A stretch of 64,000 nt of DNA, taken from contig NZ_CAMZOK010000002.1 of assembly GCF_947331465.1 (NCBI RefSeq), positions 806,001 through 870,000 on the forward strand. The letters run 5' to 3'. Positions 8,750 to 18,268 of the stretch are shown one piece after another (position 1 is the first letter of the stretch; the number at the start of each line of letters is the position of its first letter). Position numbers and translations under genes: made by a program. Source of the DNA: Shimia sp. Alg240-R146 (lineage in GTDB: Bacteria > Pseudomonadota > Alphaproteobacteria > Rhodobacterales > Rhodobacteraceae). The notes under the pieces were generated by a model. The model made no database searches, was not told the origin of the DNA, and saw only the letters and a program-made list of their open reading frames with translations.

Positions 8750-10093
8750 ATGTCAAACAGTGATCTCGCAAGCAAATCTGCTGCGCCCGCATTAGGTTTG
8801 GTTGCCTGTACGGCCTTGGTCGTCGGCAATATGATCGGATCGGGCGTCTTTCTTTTACCAGCATCTCTTGCGCCATTTGGGCCTTTGGCGATGGTCGGCT
8901 GGATTGTGACGTCGATGGGGGCATTGGTGCTGGCGATGATTTTCGGGCGTTTGTCCAAGGTCGTGACCAAGCCGGGTGGACCTTATGCCTATTCGCAAGA
9001 AGCCTTTGGGGATTTTGCCGGTTTCCTGATTGCGTGGGGCTATTGGATCGCGCTGTGGACGGGCAACGCGGGCGTGGCTGTTGCTTTGGTGGGCTATCTT
9101 GGGTTCCTTGTGCCAGCCATCGGCGAGTCTGATGTCTACAGTGTCGGGGCGGCGCTGATAGCGATCTGGACCCTGACGGCGGTCAACATTCGCGGCGTGG
9201 CCGAAGCCGGGTTTGTTCAGATCGTGACAACAGTTCTGAAACTGGTGCCATTGCTGATGGTCGGAGTACTGGGGCTCTTCTGGGTTCAGATGGACAATAT
9301 GGGGCCGATGAACCCCTCGGGCATGCCGGCCTTTACGGCAGTTTCTGCGGCTGGGGCGCTGACGTTGTGGGCCTATCTGGGGCTGGAATCGGCGACGGTT
9401 CCGTCAGGTGATGTGCAAGATCCGGAAAAAACCATTCCGCGTGCCACCATTCTGGGCGTGATGATTGCGGCTTGTGTCTATATCCTCGTGACCTTTGTTT
9501 GCATGGGCGTTCTGCCTCCGGATCAGCTTGGCGCGTCCGCCGCGCCGGTGGCGGATGTGGCCAAGGTGATGTTTGGCACAGTGGGCGGGCTGATCGTCGC
9601 CGTGGGCGCGGTGATCTCGACCTTCGGCACGCTCAACGGCTTTACGCTGCTGACAGGGCAGGTGCCTTATGGGGCGGCTTTGGACAATGTGTTCCCGCAA
9701 TCTATGGGGAAGGTGTCGCGCTATGGCACGCCGGCCAATGCCATCGTTTTTTCCAACATTCTGGCGTCGTTGCTGATCGTGCTGAATTTCTCGCAAGGTC
9801 TGGTGGCGGCGTTCAACTTTATCGTGCTGCTGGCGGTAACTGCGAGCCTTTTGCCGTATGCGTTCTGTGCGGTGGCCGAAGTGATGATCCGTCTGCGTGG
9901 TGGCCACGTGATGCGTGGCGGAGAGTTGGCCAAGGCCACGATCCTCGGCTTGTTGGGATTTGTCTATTCGATGTGGGCTCTGGTCGGCGCGGGCGCTCAA
10001 GCTGTGACAGTGGGCATCGTGCTTGTGCTGGCTGGCATCCCGCTGCACGTCTGGGTGCGTTGGAAGCAGGCGCGGGAAGCGGAAGTGGGCTGA
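8750..10093 (+). CDS. APC-family amino acid permease/antiporter
   Basis: A 447-residue protein with about 12 hydrophobic helices. The first helix contains the APC signature VGNMIGSGVFLLPASLAPFGPLA, with the unwound GSG substrate segment, followed by KPGGPYAYSQEAFGDFAGFLIAWGYWIALW. The pattern is closest in feel to the AdiC/PotE group of arginine-agmatine and polyamine-ornithine exchangers, but the substrate cannot be fixed from this alone. It is monocistronic, with its own promoter and terminator. Confidence 0.85.
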   Translation: MSNSDLASKSAAPALGLVACTALVVGNMIGSGVFLLPASLAPFGPLAMVGWIVTSMGALVLAMIFGRLSKVVTKPGGPYAYSQEAFGDFAGFLIAWGYWIALWTGNAGVAVALVGYLGFLVPAIGESDVYSVGAALIAIWTLTAVNIRGVAEAGFVQIVTTVLKLVPLLMVGVLGLFWVQMDNMGPMNPSGMPAFTAVSAAGALTLWAYLGLESATVPSGDVQDPEKTIPRATILGVMIAACVYILVTFVCMGVLPPDQLGASAAPVADVAKVMFGTVGGLIVAVGAVISTFGTLNGFTLLTGQVPYGAALDNVFPQSMGKVSRYGTPANAIVFSNILASLLIVLNFSQGLVAAFNFIVLLAVTASLLPYAFCAVAEVMIRLRGGHVMRGGELAKATILGLLGFVYSMWALVGAGAQAVTVGIVLVLAGIPLHVWVRWKQAREAEVG

Positions 10094-10120
10094 TAGTCAC
10101 AGCGATGTCGCAAAAGAAGA

Positions 10121-10150
10121 AGGCGCGGCCTGTGGGACGCGCCCTTTTTT
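10121..10150 (+). terminator. Rho-independent terminator after the APC permease
   Basis: GGCGCGGCC pairs with GGACGCGCC around a short loop and is followed by six T. It also touches the stop of the convergent L,D-transpeptidase gene. Confidence 0.8.
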
Positions 10151-10910
10151 AGTGCGACACAACATAACGCCGTTGAGCCAGCGAGATAGCAGGGGGGCGC
10201 CCTGTGTCTTCAAAAATCTTGTAGGCCGGCGACAGTTGTTGCCAGAAGTCGAACCAAAGTGAAGACTGCGCGGCGATCATGCGGTCTTCGGTTGGGCGGA
10301 ACGGGAACGCGTGAACGGGAACAAATGGCTGACCTTTGTTCAAGGCAGCCTCAACCATCACATAGATTTCTTCGATGGAGGCGTCGGTCATGGCATAGCA
10401 GCCGACGGACACGCAGTTTCCATGAACCATCAGATAGCTACCGGTGCGGTCATTGGCCCGATCAAAGGCATTTGGAAAGCCGAGGTTGAACGAAAGATGA
10501 AAAGCGCTGTTGGGGTTTAGGGCGCGTTTGTCGACCCGGTAAAATCCTTCCGGGGATTGCCTGTCTCCCTCTTTTAGTTTTGGCCCCAACGCGCCCGAAT
10601 AATTGCAAATTTCGTAACTTCTAAAGAGAGAAAAGTCTCCGCTTGCGGATTCGACCCAGAGTTCCAGTTCATTTGTTTCCTTGAAAACGCGGAGATACAC
10701 CGGCGCGCCAAATTTCAATCCTGACGCCCGCAGTGCATCCGTAAGGCGAGCTTCCTGTGTCGCACGGATTTCGGATATGTCGGCGCGCAGGCCCAAGACC
10801 TCCGCAAGGCGCGGCGGCAGGTGGTGACGCCCAAAATACAGCCCAGCCAGTGATGTCCCCACAATAAGGAAAAGGACGATCAGGAGACCGCCCTTTGAAA
10901 CCTTTGGCAT
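10149..10910 (-). CDS. YkuD-type L,D-transpeptidase family protein (YafK-like)
   Basis: The 253-residue protein has an N-terminal membrane anchor or signal (residues about 8-26) and a catalytic domain ending in MVHGNCVSVGCYAMTD (His about 163, Cys 171), the HGx..SxGCYA motif of the YafK group of L,D-transpeptidases and murein hydrolases. It likely acts on peptidoglycan or cross-links in the periplasm. It follows fabI by 10 bp on the same strand, so the two are probably co-transcribed. Local base composition around 10560-10700 is somewhat more A+T-rich than its neighbours. Confidence 0.8.
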   Translation of the reverse strand: MPKVSKGGLLIVLFLIVGTSLAGLYFGRHHLPPRLAEVLGLRADISEIRATQEARLTDALRASGLKFGAPVYLRVFKETNELELWVESASGDFSLFRSYEICNYSGALGPKLKEGDRQSPEGFYRVDKRALNPNSAFHLSFNLGFPNAFDRANDRTGSYLMVHGNCVSVGCYAMTDASIEEIYVMVEAALNKGQPFVPVHAFPFRPTEDRMIAAQSSLWFDFWQQLSPAYKIFEDTGRPPAISLAQRRYVVSH

Positions 10911-10920
10911 CAGTTTGGTC

Positions 10921-11739
10921 TCACTTCCGACCTGTCACTGCGTCGATGTCGGGGCTATCGACCGCTTTCATGCCGACGACGTGATAACCTGCATCGACGT
11001 GCAGGTTCTCGCCGGTGACGCCGGAGCCGAGATCGGACAGCAGATAAAGTGCCGAGTTGCCGACATCGTCGATGGTCACGTTGCGACGCAGCGGGGAGTT
11101 CAGCTCGTTCCATTTCAGGATGTAGCGGAAGTCGCCAATGCCGGAGGCGGCCAACGTCTTAATCGGACCAGCGGAGATGGCGTTCACGCGGATGCCGTCG
11201 CGGCCGAGATCTTCGGCGAGATATTTCACAGAGGCCTCAAGCGCGGCTTTGGCGATGCCCATGACATTGTAGTGGGGCATAACCTGTTCGGCGCCATAGT
11301 AGGTCAGGGTCAAAGCAGAACCGCCTTCGCCCATCAGTTTCTCGGCGCGTTGCATCACAGCGGTGAAGGAATACACAGAGATGTCCATCGTCATCAGGAA
11401 GTTGTCTTTGGATGTATCGACGTAACGGCCACGCAGTTCGTTTTTGTCGGAGAACCCGATGGCGTGCACGATGAAGTCAATCTTGCCCCATTTGGCTTCG
11501 ATTTCATCAAAGGCCGCGTCAAGCGATGCGGGGTCGGACACGTCGCAATCAATCAGTGTTTCCACACCCAACTGCTCCGCCAGAGGGACCACGCGTTTCT
11601 TGAATGCGTCGCCCATATAAGAGAAGGCCAGCTCGGCACCGGCGTCGGCGCAGGCCTTGGCGATGCCCCAGGCGATAGACTTGTCATTGGCGAGGCCCAT
11701 GATCAGGCCACGCTTGCCCGCCATCAATTGATTAGACAT
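10921..11739 (-). CDS. fabI: Enoyl-[acyl-carrier-protein] reductase (NADH)
   Basis: A short-chain dehydrogenase of 272 residues with the FabI-specific nucleotide site GLANDKSIAWGIAKA and the catalytic YYGAEQVMPHYNVMGIAKAAL, in which Tyr and Lys are spaced as in FabI (Y-x6-K type). It catalyses the last reduction of each fatty-acid elongation cycle in the cytoplasm. It is divergent from pdxH. Confidence 0.95.
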   Translation of the reverse strand: MSNQLMAGKRGLIMGLANDKSIAWGIAKACADAGAELAFSYMGDAFKKRVVPLAEQLGVETLIDCDVSDPASLDAAFDEIEAKWGKIDFIVHAIGFSDKNELRGRYVDTSKDNFLMTMDISVYSFTAVMQRAEKLMGEGGSALTLTYYGAEQVMPHYNVMGIAKAALEASVKYLAEDLGRDGIRVNAISAGPIKTLAASGIGDFRYILKWNELNSPLRRNVTIDDVGNSALYLLSDLGSGVTGENLHVDAGYHVVGMKAVDSPDIDAVTGRK

Positions 11740-11851
11740 CGGTTGCTCCTAGTCCGAATTCGGTATTGAAGTCCTTTAGGCGATTGATTCACATGCATCA
11801 AGTGCGGCGCGTATGATCAAAAGCCACTGATTTGCCTGAATGGAGGTCAAA

Positions 11852-12457
11852 ATGAGCGATAGAACCGGAATTTTCGAAGGCGATGACCCCTTTGCGATTG
11901 CCCGCAGTTGGTTGGCAGAGGCGGAAAAGAGCGAGCCCAACGACCCCAACGCGATTGCCCTATCCACTGTGGACAGCGACGGCCTGCCCAATGCGCGCAT
12001 GGTGCTTTTGAAGGACATCGAGGACGATGCCTTTGTGTTTTACACCAACTATGGCAGCGCCAAAGCGCAGGAAATCGACAGTTCGGGCAAAGCCGCCTTT
12101 GTGATTCACTGGAAATCTTTGCGCCGTCAAATTCGGGTGAGGGGGGTGGTCACCAGAGAAGAGGGACCTCAGGCCGACGCCTATTATGAGTCCCGCTCGC
12201 TCAAGAGCCGCCTTGGGGCCTGGGCCTCCCGGCAGTCGCAGCCTTTGGGCGCGCGCACAGAGTTGATGGCGAAAGTGGCAAAAATTACAGCCGCGCATGG
12301 CCCAATGCCGAAGCGCCCACCATTTTGGGGTGGCTATCGGGTCACACCTAGCGAAATCGAGTTTTGGGCGGATGGTGCGTTTCGTCTGCACGACCGGTTT
12401 CGGTGGACTCGTGAAGACACTGATAATGCTTGGGGAATTGTGCGCCTCAACCCCTGA
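11852..12457 (+). CDS. pdxH: Pyridoxamine/pyridoxine 5'-phosphate oxidase
   Basis: The 201-residue product has the FMN-binding PNPOx fold: [55 protein letters not shown], and the C-terminal [14 protein letters not shown]...RLHDRFRW...RLNP that closes the PLP site. It makes pyridoxal phosphate. The ATG at 11852 is preferred over 11840 because GGAGG lies directly before it. Many PLP enzymes occur in this window, including PdxA at its right end. Confidence 0.95.
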   Translation: MSDRTGIFEGDDPFAIARSWLAEAEKSEPNDPNAIALSTVDSDGLPNARMVLLKDIEDDAFVFYTNYGSAKAQEIDSSGKAAFVIHWKSLRRQIRVRGVVTREEGPQADAYYESRSLKSRLGAWASRQSQPLGARTELMAKVAKITAAHGPMPKRPPFWGGYRVTPSEIEFWADGAFRLHDRFRWTREDTDNAWGIVRLNP

Positions 12458-12476
12458 GGAACAATATTTCAAAATT

Positions 12477-12512
12477 GCAAGCGGGTGAAAAACATACCAT
12501 TTTTGCGCTTGC
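12477..12512 (+). promoter_or_regulatory. Long hairpin between pdxH and the cold-shock gene
   Basis: GCAAGCG (12477-12483) pairs perfectly with CGCTTGC (12506-12512), and inner AAAAA and TTTTT can extend the stem. No T run follows, so a 5'-UTR structure of the cold-shock gene is at least as likely as a pdxH terminator. Confidence 0.45.
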
Positions 12513-12546
12513 CGATTTTGAACGAATGCCTCACTCTTAAATCATC

Positions 12547-13101
12547 ATGGGGATGATAAAGACTAAGGTAAATGCTTTGACGACTGTAGAGAATGACATC
12601 TCGCGCATAACGGGCGAGGTGAAGTGGTTCGATCCTGTAAAGGGATTCGGATTCATCGTGTCAGACCAGGGGGGGTCTGACATTTTGTTGCACGCAAATG
12701 TGCTTCGCAATTTTGGACAGAGTTCGGTGGCGGATTCGTCACGCATAGAGGTGTCGGTGCAAGTGACCGACCGAGGCGCTCAGGCCGTGGAAGTGTTCCA
12801 GATTGAGCCGCCTGATACCGATATGGCGGTGCCATTGTCGGATTTCGAAGGGTTGGATCTTGATGAGATTCGCTCTGCGCCGTTGGAGCCCGCGCGGGTA
12901 AAATGGTTCGACAAAGGCAAAGGGTTTGGCTTTGCCAATATTTTCGGTCAACCTGAGGATATCTTTTTGCATATCGAAGTGCTGCGCCGGTCCGGTCTTG
13001 CGGATCTGCAACCGGGTGAAGCGCTCGCGTTGCGGGTGATCGACGGAAAGCGCGGCCGAATGGCGACCGAGGTTCAGGCATGGGAAAACGCGCTTTCATA
13101 A
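12547..13101 (+). CDS. Double cold-shock-domain protein
   Basis: The 184-residue protein contains two cold-shock domains. The first (about residues 22-85) has [15 protein letters not shown] and DILLH; the second (about 118-180) has [15 protein letters not shown] and DIFLH. These are the RNP1 and RNP2 RNA-binding motifs, in slightly altered form in the second copy. The joint between the domains is acidic. Such double-CSD proteins of about 180 residues are typical of alphaproteobacteria and are thought to act as RNA chaperones. Another ATG six bases in (12553) is an equally possible start. Its stop lies inside the next gene. Confidence 0.85.
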   Translation: MGMIKTKVNALTTVENDISRITGEVKWFDPVKGFGFIVSDQGGSDILLHANVLRNFGQSSVADSSRIEVSVQVTDRGAQAVEVFQIEPPDTDMAVPLSDFEGLDLDEIRSAPLEPARVKWFDKGKGFGFANIFGQPEDIFLHIEVLRRSGLADLQPGEALALRVIDGKRGRMATEVQAWENALS

Positions 13102-13589
13102 ACTTTGGCAAGATTGCCAATCGAGTTCTGTTTACAGGCTGTGTGGCCGCGTCCTTGGGCGCGGCTTCGTCAGTTTGGGCGGGCTGCACGGCAGGCTCGC
13201 TTGAGTTACGAGGGGACTGGGGACAGGCCCGGTTTACGGTCGAAGTGGCGGACACAGATGCGGAACGGGCGCAGGGATTGATGCATCGCGAGAGCATGCC
13301 GATGAGCGCGGGTATGCTCTTTGTCTATGAATACGCGCAGCCGGCCTCCTTTTGGATGCGCAACACGCTGATTCCCCTCGATCTGATATTTGCCGACAAT
13401 GCGGGCGTGGTGCGCCATGTGCATCACGAGGCCGTGCCGCTGGACGAGTCGCCGATTCCTGGGGGCAATGCCGTGCGATATGTGCTCGAAATCAACGGTG
13501 GATTGGCCCGCGCGATGGGAATTGATGCCGGTACCGAGCTGCGCCACGCAGATATTGCACAAGAAAATGCATCTTGGCGCTGTGAATGA
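13080..13589 (+). CDS. Exported DUF192 family protein
   Basis: The 169-residue product has a signal peptide (residues 1 to about 35, ending in SVWAG) and a DUF192 domain: [46 protein letters not shown], and [15 protein letters not shown]. The biochemical role of the family is not established. The gene overlaps the cold-shock gene by 22 bp, which suggests translational coupling, and is followed by tRNA-Pro. Confidence 0.85.
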   Translation: MGKRAFINFGKIANRVLFTGCVAASLGAASSVWAGCTAGSLELRGDWGQARFTVEVADTDAERAQGLMHRESMPMSAGMLFVYEYAQPASFWMRNTLIPLDLIFADNAGVVRHVHHEAVPLDESPIPGGNAVRYVLEINGGLARAMGIDAGTELRHADIAQENASWRCE

Positions 13590-13642
13590 CTTCTTTGGGG
13601 TTTTCATTCCTGAAAGTGCAGGCTAAACGGTGCTCCACGGTC

Positions 13643-13719
13643 CGGGGCGTAGCGCAGTCTGGTAGCGCACCTGTTTTGGGTACAGGGGGTCGCAAGTTCG
13701 AATCTTGCCGTCCCGACCA
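13643..13719 (+). tRNA. tRNA-Pro (anticodon TGG)
   Basis: A 77-nt cloverleaf with acceptor CGGGGCG/CGTCCCG, D arm with AGCGCAGTCTGGTAGCGC, anticodon stem CCTGT/ACAGG around TTTGGGT (anticodon TGG), T arm GTTCGAATC, discriminator A and an encoded CCA. Confidence 0.95.
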
Positions 13720-13735
13720 TTTTCTTCTGAATAGC

Positions 13736-13792
13736 AATCAGCAGTCCACCGCTCGCCAATAGGCAAGCGGCGGACTGCTGATTCGTGTTTTT
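13736..13792 (+). terminator. Strong terminator after tRNA-Pro
   Basis: AATCAGCAGTCC pairs perfectly with GGACTGCTGATT, continued inward by an imperfect CGCT/AGCG and CGCC/GGC stem, and followed by CGTGTTTTT. Confidence 0.85.
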
Positions 13793-13799
13793 GCGCACT

Positions 13800-14304
13800 T
13801 GAATGTGTCAAAAATGCGAAAAATTGGTATATGTTGTGCTAAATTTTTCATCGCGACTATATCTGGTGTTTTTTGAGCATTTGATAAGGGAATACCGGAA
13901 AAACGCATGTTTTCAATTCCTTTGCTTCGATAGATAATGTGTGAGCCCAATTGCTGCGATGCGGCGCATTGGGCAGGGAATCGCGCAAACCCCGCCGGAC
14001 GCTAAATCGAGGCCTTCGGTCAAGACCAGAAATCCGAGTTTCTCCAAAATTTAGGCGTTGACGATTTAGGGGTGAATACGCCAGTTTGTGTGAGCGGTTG
14101 CGAAGCGCCACCACATATAGTGGCGCAGTTGCCGAACAGGGACTGAATTCAAAATGCAAGTCGGCGAAGTCCGGCACCACACACCAGCGGCCTATGTGGC
14201 GGTTGGCGGCGCTATTTCTTTGTCTGTTTGTCGGTTTCGCCGTTCACGCTTTGGAGCGTTGATGGGCCGCAATGGGACAAGTTGAGCGGAAACACGAGGC
14301 AGCG
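13800..14304 (+). other. 505-bp nrdJ upstream region without a supported gene
   Basis: The region between the tRNA-Pro terminator and nrdJ is A+T-rich at its left end and holds no convincing reading frame. The paired NrdR-type boxes are annotated separately. No B12-box sequence of the cobalamin riboswitch type could be recognised. Confidence 0.5.
14078..14123 (+). promoter_or_regulatory. Paired NrdR-type boxes upstream of nrdJ
   Basis: CCACCACATATAGTGG (14108-14123) matches the NrdR box consensus acaCwAtATaTwGtgt at about 12 of 16 positions. A weaker box, ACGCCAGTTTGTGTGA (14078-14093), lies 30 bp upstream on the same helical face. NrdR boxes normally occur as pairs about three helical turns apart near the promoters of ribonucleotide reductase genes. 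The stronger box overlaps a possible -10 (TATAGT). NrdR itself is not encoded in the window. Confidence 0.65.
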
Positions 14305-17300
14305 ATGAAAATCGAAAGAAAATTCACCAAGGCAGGACAAGACGCTTACGCAGCGCTGGATTTTGTAAAAACCGAGTCGGAAATTCGCAACCCGGACGGG
14401 TCGATCGTTTTCCGTCTTGATGAAGTTGAAGTTCCCAGCAGCTGGAGCCAGGTCGCCAGTGACGTGATCGCGCAGAAATACTTCCGTAAGGCGGGCGTGC
14501 CGTCGAAAATGCGCAAAGTAAAAGAAAAAGGTGTGCCGGAATTCCTGTGGCGGTCCGTGCCCGCGAATGACGACGTTGAGATCGGCGGAGAAACCAGCGC
14601 GAAGCAGGTATTTGACCGGCTGGCAGGGGCTTGGACCTATTGGGGTTGGAAGGGCGGCTACTTCTCCACAGAAGAAGACGCGCAGGCTTATTTCGACGAA
14701 ATGCGCTTTATGCTGGCGACACAACGCGCGGCGCCAAACAGCCCGCAGTGGTTCAACACCGGTTTGCACTGGGCATATGGCATCGATGGTCCGGCGCAGG
14801 GGCACTATTATGTGGACTATAAGTCGGGCAAGCTGACCAAATCCAAATCCAGCTATGAACACCCCCAGCCGCACGCCTGTTTCATTCAGTCGGTCAGCGA
14901 TGATCTGGTGGGTGATGGTGGCATCATGGACCTGTGGGTGCGTGAAGCGCGCTTGTTCAAATACGGCTCTGGCACAGGCACGAACTTCTCGAGCTTGCGG
15001 GCGGATGGGGAATCGCTGTCGGGCGGCGGTAAATCGTCGGGCCTGATGGGCTTTTTGAAGATTGGCGACCGCGCAGCCGGTGCGATCAAATCGGGTGGCA
15101 CCACACGCCGCGCGGCCAAGATGGTGATCGTGGATGCGGACCACCCTGATGTCGAAGAGTACATTAATTGGAAAGTCAAAGAAGAGCAGAAGGTCGCGTC
15201 GATCGTGGCTGGCTCCAAGATGCACGAGCAAAAGCTGAACGGCATTTTTGCGGCGATCAAAGCGTGGGACGGCAAAGCGGAAGATGCCTTTGACCCCAAA
15301 GCCAACGACGCACTGAAGGCCGCGGTTCGTGAGGCCAAAAAGGTCGCGATACCAGAGACTTATGTCAAACGCGTGTTGGATTATGCCAAGCAGGGCTATG
15401 CCAGCATCGAGTTCCCGACATATGACACTGATTGGGACAGCGAAGCCTATGCATCTGTCTCGGGTCAAAACTCCAACAACTCGATCCGCGTGACCGACGC
15501 CTTCTTGAAGGCTGTGGAAAATGACGCCGACTGGGAGCTGATCCGCCGCACAGACGGAACGGTCGCCAAGACCATCAAGGCCCGCAAGCTGTGGGAAGAC
15601 GTTGGCCACGCCGCTTGGGCCTGTGCCGATCCCGGCATCCAGTACCACGACACGGTTAATGCGTGGCACACATGCCCAGAAGACGGTGAAATCCGAGGGT
15701 CCAACCCGTGTTCGGAATATATGTTCCTTGATGATACGGCTTGTAACCTGGCGTCGATGAACCTGCTGACCTTCCTGAAGGATGGCGAGTTCCAAGCCGA
15801 AGATTACATGCACGCCACACGTCTGTGGACTGTGACGCTGGAAATCTCAGTCACTATGGCGCAGTTCCCGTCCAAAGAGATCGCGCAGCTGTCTTATGAC
15901 TTCCGCACCTTGGGTCTGGGCTATGCCAACATCGGTGGCCTGCTGATGAATATGGGCTTTGGTTATGACAGCGACGAAGGTCGTGCACTGGCCGGTTCGC
16001 TGACAGCGATCATGACCGGCGTGTCTTATGCAACGTCGGCCGAGATGGCGGGCGAGTTGGGGGCCTTTAGCGGTTATGCGCGCAACAGCGAGCACATGCT
16101 GCGGGTGATCCGTAACCACCGTCGCGCGTCATATGGCGAGACTGACGGTTATGAAGGCTTGGCGATCAAGCCTGTGGCTTTGGACATGGAAAACTGTCCT
16201 GACCAAAAGCTGGTGGTACTGGCGCAGACAAGCTGGGACGAAGCGCTGGCGCTTGGCGAAAAGCACGGCTATCGCAACGCTCAGACGTCTGTGATTGCGC
16301 CGACCGGCACAATTGGTCTGGTGATGGATTGCGACACAACCGGTATCGAGCCTGACTTTGCCTTGGTGAAGTTCAAGAAGCTTGCCGGTGGCGGTTATTT
16401 CAAGATCATCAACCGCTCGGTGCCTTCGGCGCTGGAAGGTCTGGGCTATTCTTCGGCTCAGATCGAAGAAATCGTCGGCTATGCCGTAGGCCACGGAAGC
16501 ATCGGCAACGCGCCGGGCATCAACCACACGTCTTTGATTGGTCATGGCTTCGGTCAGAACGAAATCGACAAGGTTGAGGCAGCGCTTGGGTCGGCTTTTG
16601 ACATCCGGTTCGTATTCAACCAGTGGACGCTGGGCGAAGAGTTCTGCACCAACGTTTTGGGTATTCCGACAGACAAGCTCAACGATCCGAGCTTTGATCT
16701 GTTGGCTTCGCTTGGGTATTCCAAAGCGGATATCGAAGCGGCAAACGACCATGTTTGCGGCACAATGACCCTGGAAGGCGCGCCGTTCCTCAAGGAAGAG
16801 CACTACCACATCTTTGACTGTGCAAACCCTTGTGGCAAAAAGGGAAAACGCTTCCTGCATGTGGACAGCCACATCACAATGATGGCGGCTGCACAGTCGT
16901 TTATCTCGGGTGCGATTTCCAAAACCATCAACATGCCAAACGACGCCACTATCGAGGACTGTCAGAAAGCTTATGAGCTGAGCTGGTCTTTGGGTATCAA
17001 AGCCAACGCGTTGTATCGGGACGGGTCCAAGTTGAGCCAGCCATTGGCAGCAGCGCTTGTTGAAGATGATGATGATGCGGCAGAAGTGCTTGAGAGTGGG
17101 TCAAACCACGAAAAGGCGCAGGTTCTGGCCGAGAAAATCATCGAGAAGATCGTGGTCAAGGAAGTGGCGCGCGGGCGTGAAAAAATGCCTGAGCGTCGCA
17201 AAGGTTACACTCAGAAAGCGGTTGTTGGTGGGCACAAAGTCTATCTGCGGACAGGTGAATATTCTGATGGCAACCTTGGTGAAATCTTCATCGATATGCA

Positions 17301-17988
17301 CAAAGAAGGCGCCGGTTTCCGGGCGATGATGAACAACTTTGCCATCGCTGTTTCGGTGGGCCTGCAATATGGCGTGCCGCTGGAAGAGTTTGTCGATGCG
17401 TTCACATTCACCAAGTTCGAACCCGCCGGCATGGTGCAGGGCAACGACAGCATCAAAAATGCAACATCGATCCTGGATTACATCTTCCGCGAGCTGGCGG
17501 TGAGCTATCTGGACCGCACCGATCTGGCGCATATCAAGCCGGAAGGTACAACCTTTGACGACATTGGCCGCGGCGAGGAAGAGGGAGTGTCCAATGTTTC
17601 CGAGCTGAGCGAAAGCGCGGCAACGAGGTCGTTGGAAGTGCTTAAACAGATCTCGTCGACCGGGTATCTACGCAAACGTTTGCCGCAAGAATTGGTTGTT
17701 TTGAACGGTGGCGCTCAAAATTCGAGCGATCCGGTGGCGACGCTGAACACTTTGGTACCTGAAACTGCGGGCATGGCTGCAGTTGCCGCAACGGCAACGG
17801 TTGCGGCAGCCGCAACCACGGCGGTATCAAGCGGAACAGTCACAAGTGGTGGTATGGACGCCCGTGCCAAAGCCAAGATGCAGGGCTACGAAGGCGATCC
17901 TTGTGGCGATTGCGGCAATTACACGCTGGTGCGAAACGGCACCTGCATGAAGTGCAACACATGCGGCGGCACAAGCGGCTGTAGCTGA
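14305..17988 (+). CDS. nrdJ: Adenosylcobalamin-dependent (class II) ribonucleotide reductase
   Basis: The 1227-residue protein has the large class II layout. It contains NSPQWFNTG, the first active-site cysteine region [12 protein letters not shown], the [21 protein letters not shown] motif, the [21 protein letters not shown] barrel loop, a long C-terminal extension, and a tail with GDPCGDCG and CMKCNTCGG that can act as the redox-active or zinc-ribbon cysteine module. It reduces ribonucleotides to deoxyribonucleotides using B12 and needs no oxygen-dependent radical. The start at 14305 is preferred to 14272 because GAGG stands just before it and the protein then opens [16 protein letters not shown]. 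An Ala/Thr-rich linker (about residues 1150-1195) precedes the tail. Regulation by NrdR is likely. Confidence 0.95.
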   Translation: MKIERKFTKAGQDAYAALDFVKTESEIRNPDGSIVFRLDEVEVPSSWSQVASDVIAQKYFRKAGVPSKMRKVKEKGVPEFLWRSVPANDDVEIGGETSAKQVFDRLAGAWTYWGWKGGYFSTEEDAQAYFDEMRFMLATQRAAPNSPQWFNTGLHWAYGIDGPAQGHYYVDYKSGKLTKSKSSYEHPQPHACFIQSVSDDLVGDGGIMDLWVREARLFKYGSGTGTNFSSLRADGESLSGGGKSSGLMGFLKIGDRAAGAIKSGGTTRRAAKMVIVDADHPDVEEYINWKVKEEQKVASIVAGSKMHEQKLNGIFAAIKAWDGKAEDAFDPKANDALKAAVREAKKVAIPETYVKRVLDYAKQGYASIEFPTYDTDWDSEAYASVSGQNSNNSIRVTDAFLKAVENDADWELIRRTDGTVAKTIKARKLWEDVGHAAWACADPGIQYHDTVNAWHTCPEDGEIRGSNPCSEYMFLDDTACNLASMNLLTFLKDGEFQAEDYMHATRLWTVTLEISVTMAQFPSKEIAQLSYDFRTLGLGYANIGGLLMNMGFGYDSDEGRALAGSLTAIMTGVSYATSAEMAGELGAFSGYARNSEHMLRVIRNHRRASYGETDGYEGLAIKPVALDMENCPDQKLVVLAQTSWDEALALGEKHGYRNAQTSVIAPTGTIGLVMDCDTTGIEPDFALVKFKKLAGGGYFKIINRSVPSALEGLGYSSAQIEEIVGYAVGHGSIGNAPGINHTSLIGHGFGQNEIDKVEAALGSAFDIRFVFNQWTLGEEFCTNVLGIPTDKLNDPSFDLLASLGYSKADIEAANDHVCGTMTLEGAPFLKEEHYHIFDCANPCGKKGKRFLHVDSHITMMAAAQSFISGAISKTINMPNDATIEDCQKAYELSWSLGIKANALYRDGSKLSQPLAAALVEDDDDAAEVLESGSNHEKAQVLAEKIIEKIVVKEVARGREKMPERRKGYTQKAVVGGHKVYLRTGEYSDGNLGEIFIDMHKEGAGFRAMMNNFAIAVSVGLQYGVPLEEFVDAFTFTKFEPAGMVQGNDSIKNATSILDYIFRELAVSYLDRTDLAHIKPEGTTFDDIGRGEEEGVSNVSELSESAATRSLEVLKQISSTGYLRKRLPQELVVLNGGAQNSSDPVATLNTLVPETAGMAAVAATATVAAAATTAVSSGTVTSGGMDARAKAKMQGYEGDPCGDCGNYTLVRNGTCMKCNTCGGTSGCS

Positions 17989-18159
17989 TCCCGGGGGGGA
18001 CCTTGGGTAGGGGGCCTTCGTGCCCCCGACGAGATAGAAATTTGCCGAGGCTTTGCGAAGCCTTGGCGGGACACGGAGCGAGTGCGCTTGCTCCGACGAC
18101 ATTCAGGCCGCAGGCAAAAAACATCGAGCGGTATCAAGAGTGAGCCTGAATGGCGAAAC

Positions 18160-18187
18160 TGGGGGGCAATCGCCCCCCAATTTTTTT
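18160..18187 (+). terminator. Rho-independent terminator after nrdJ
   Basis: TGGGGGGC pairs with GCCCCCCA around AATC and is followed by a run of seven T. A second hairpin, GGGGGC/GCCCCC at 18010-18027, lies closer to the stop codon and lacks a T run. Confidence 0.8.
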
Positions 18188-18204
18188 GTCTGCTTGGAGG
18201 TTTA

Positions 18205-18268
18205 GGGGGTTTTCCCCCCGTCGTAGCAGGCGACGACTCCCCCAGAATATTTGCGGCAAGAGGAAAGC
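18205..18268 (-). repeat. Dispersed intergenic element, copy A
   Basis: Read on the minus strand, directly after the MttB-like gene, it is CTTTCCTCTTGCCGCAAATATTC, then GGGGGAGTCGTC with a GTCGT/ACGAC hairpin, then a GGGGG-AAAA-CCCCC hairpin. The core shares CCTCTTGCC and AATATYC with the copies at 46405 and 61350. Confidence 0.6.

Noticed and set aside
13800-14304. Cobalamin riboswitch before nrdJ
   Set aside because: Searched for by eye because the enzyme needs B12; no B12-box sequence or the expected multi-stem layout was recognised.
14212-15813. 533-residue frame antisense to nrdJ
   Set aside because: The sense strand encodes a clear class II reductase; the antisense product has no motif or ribosome site.
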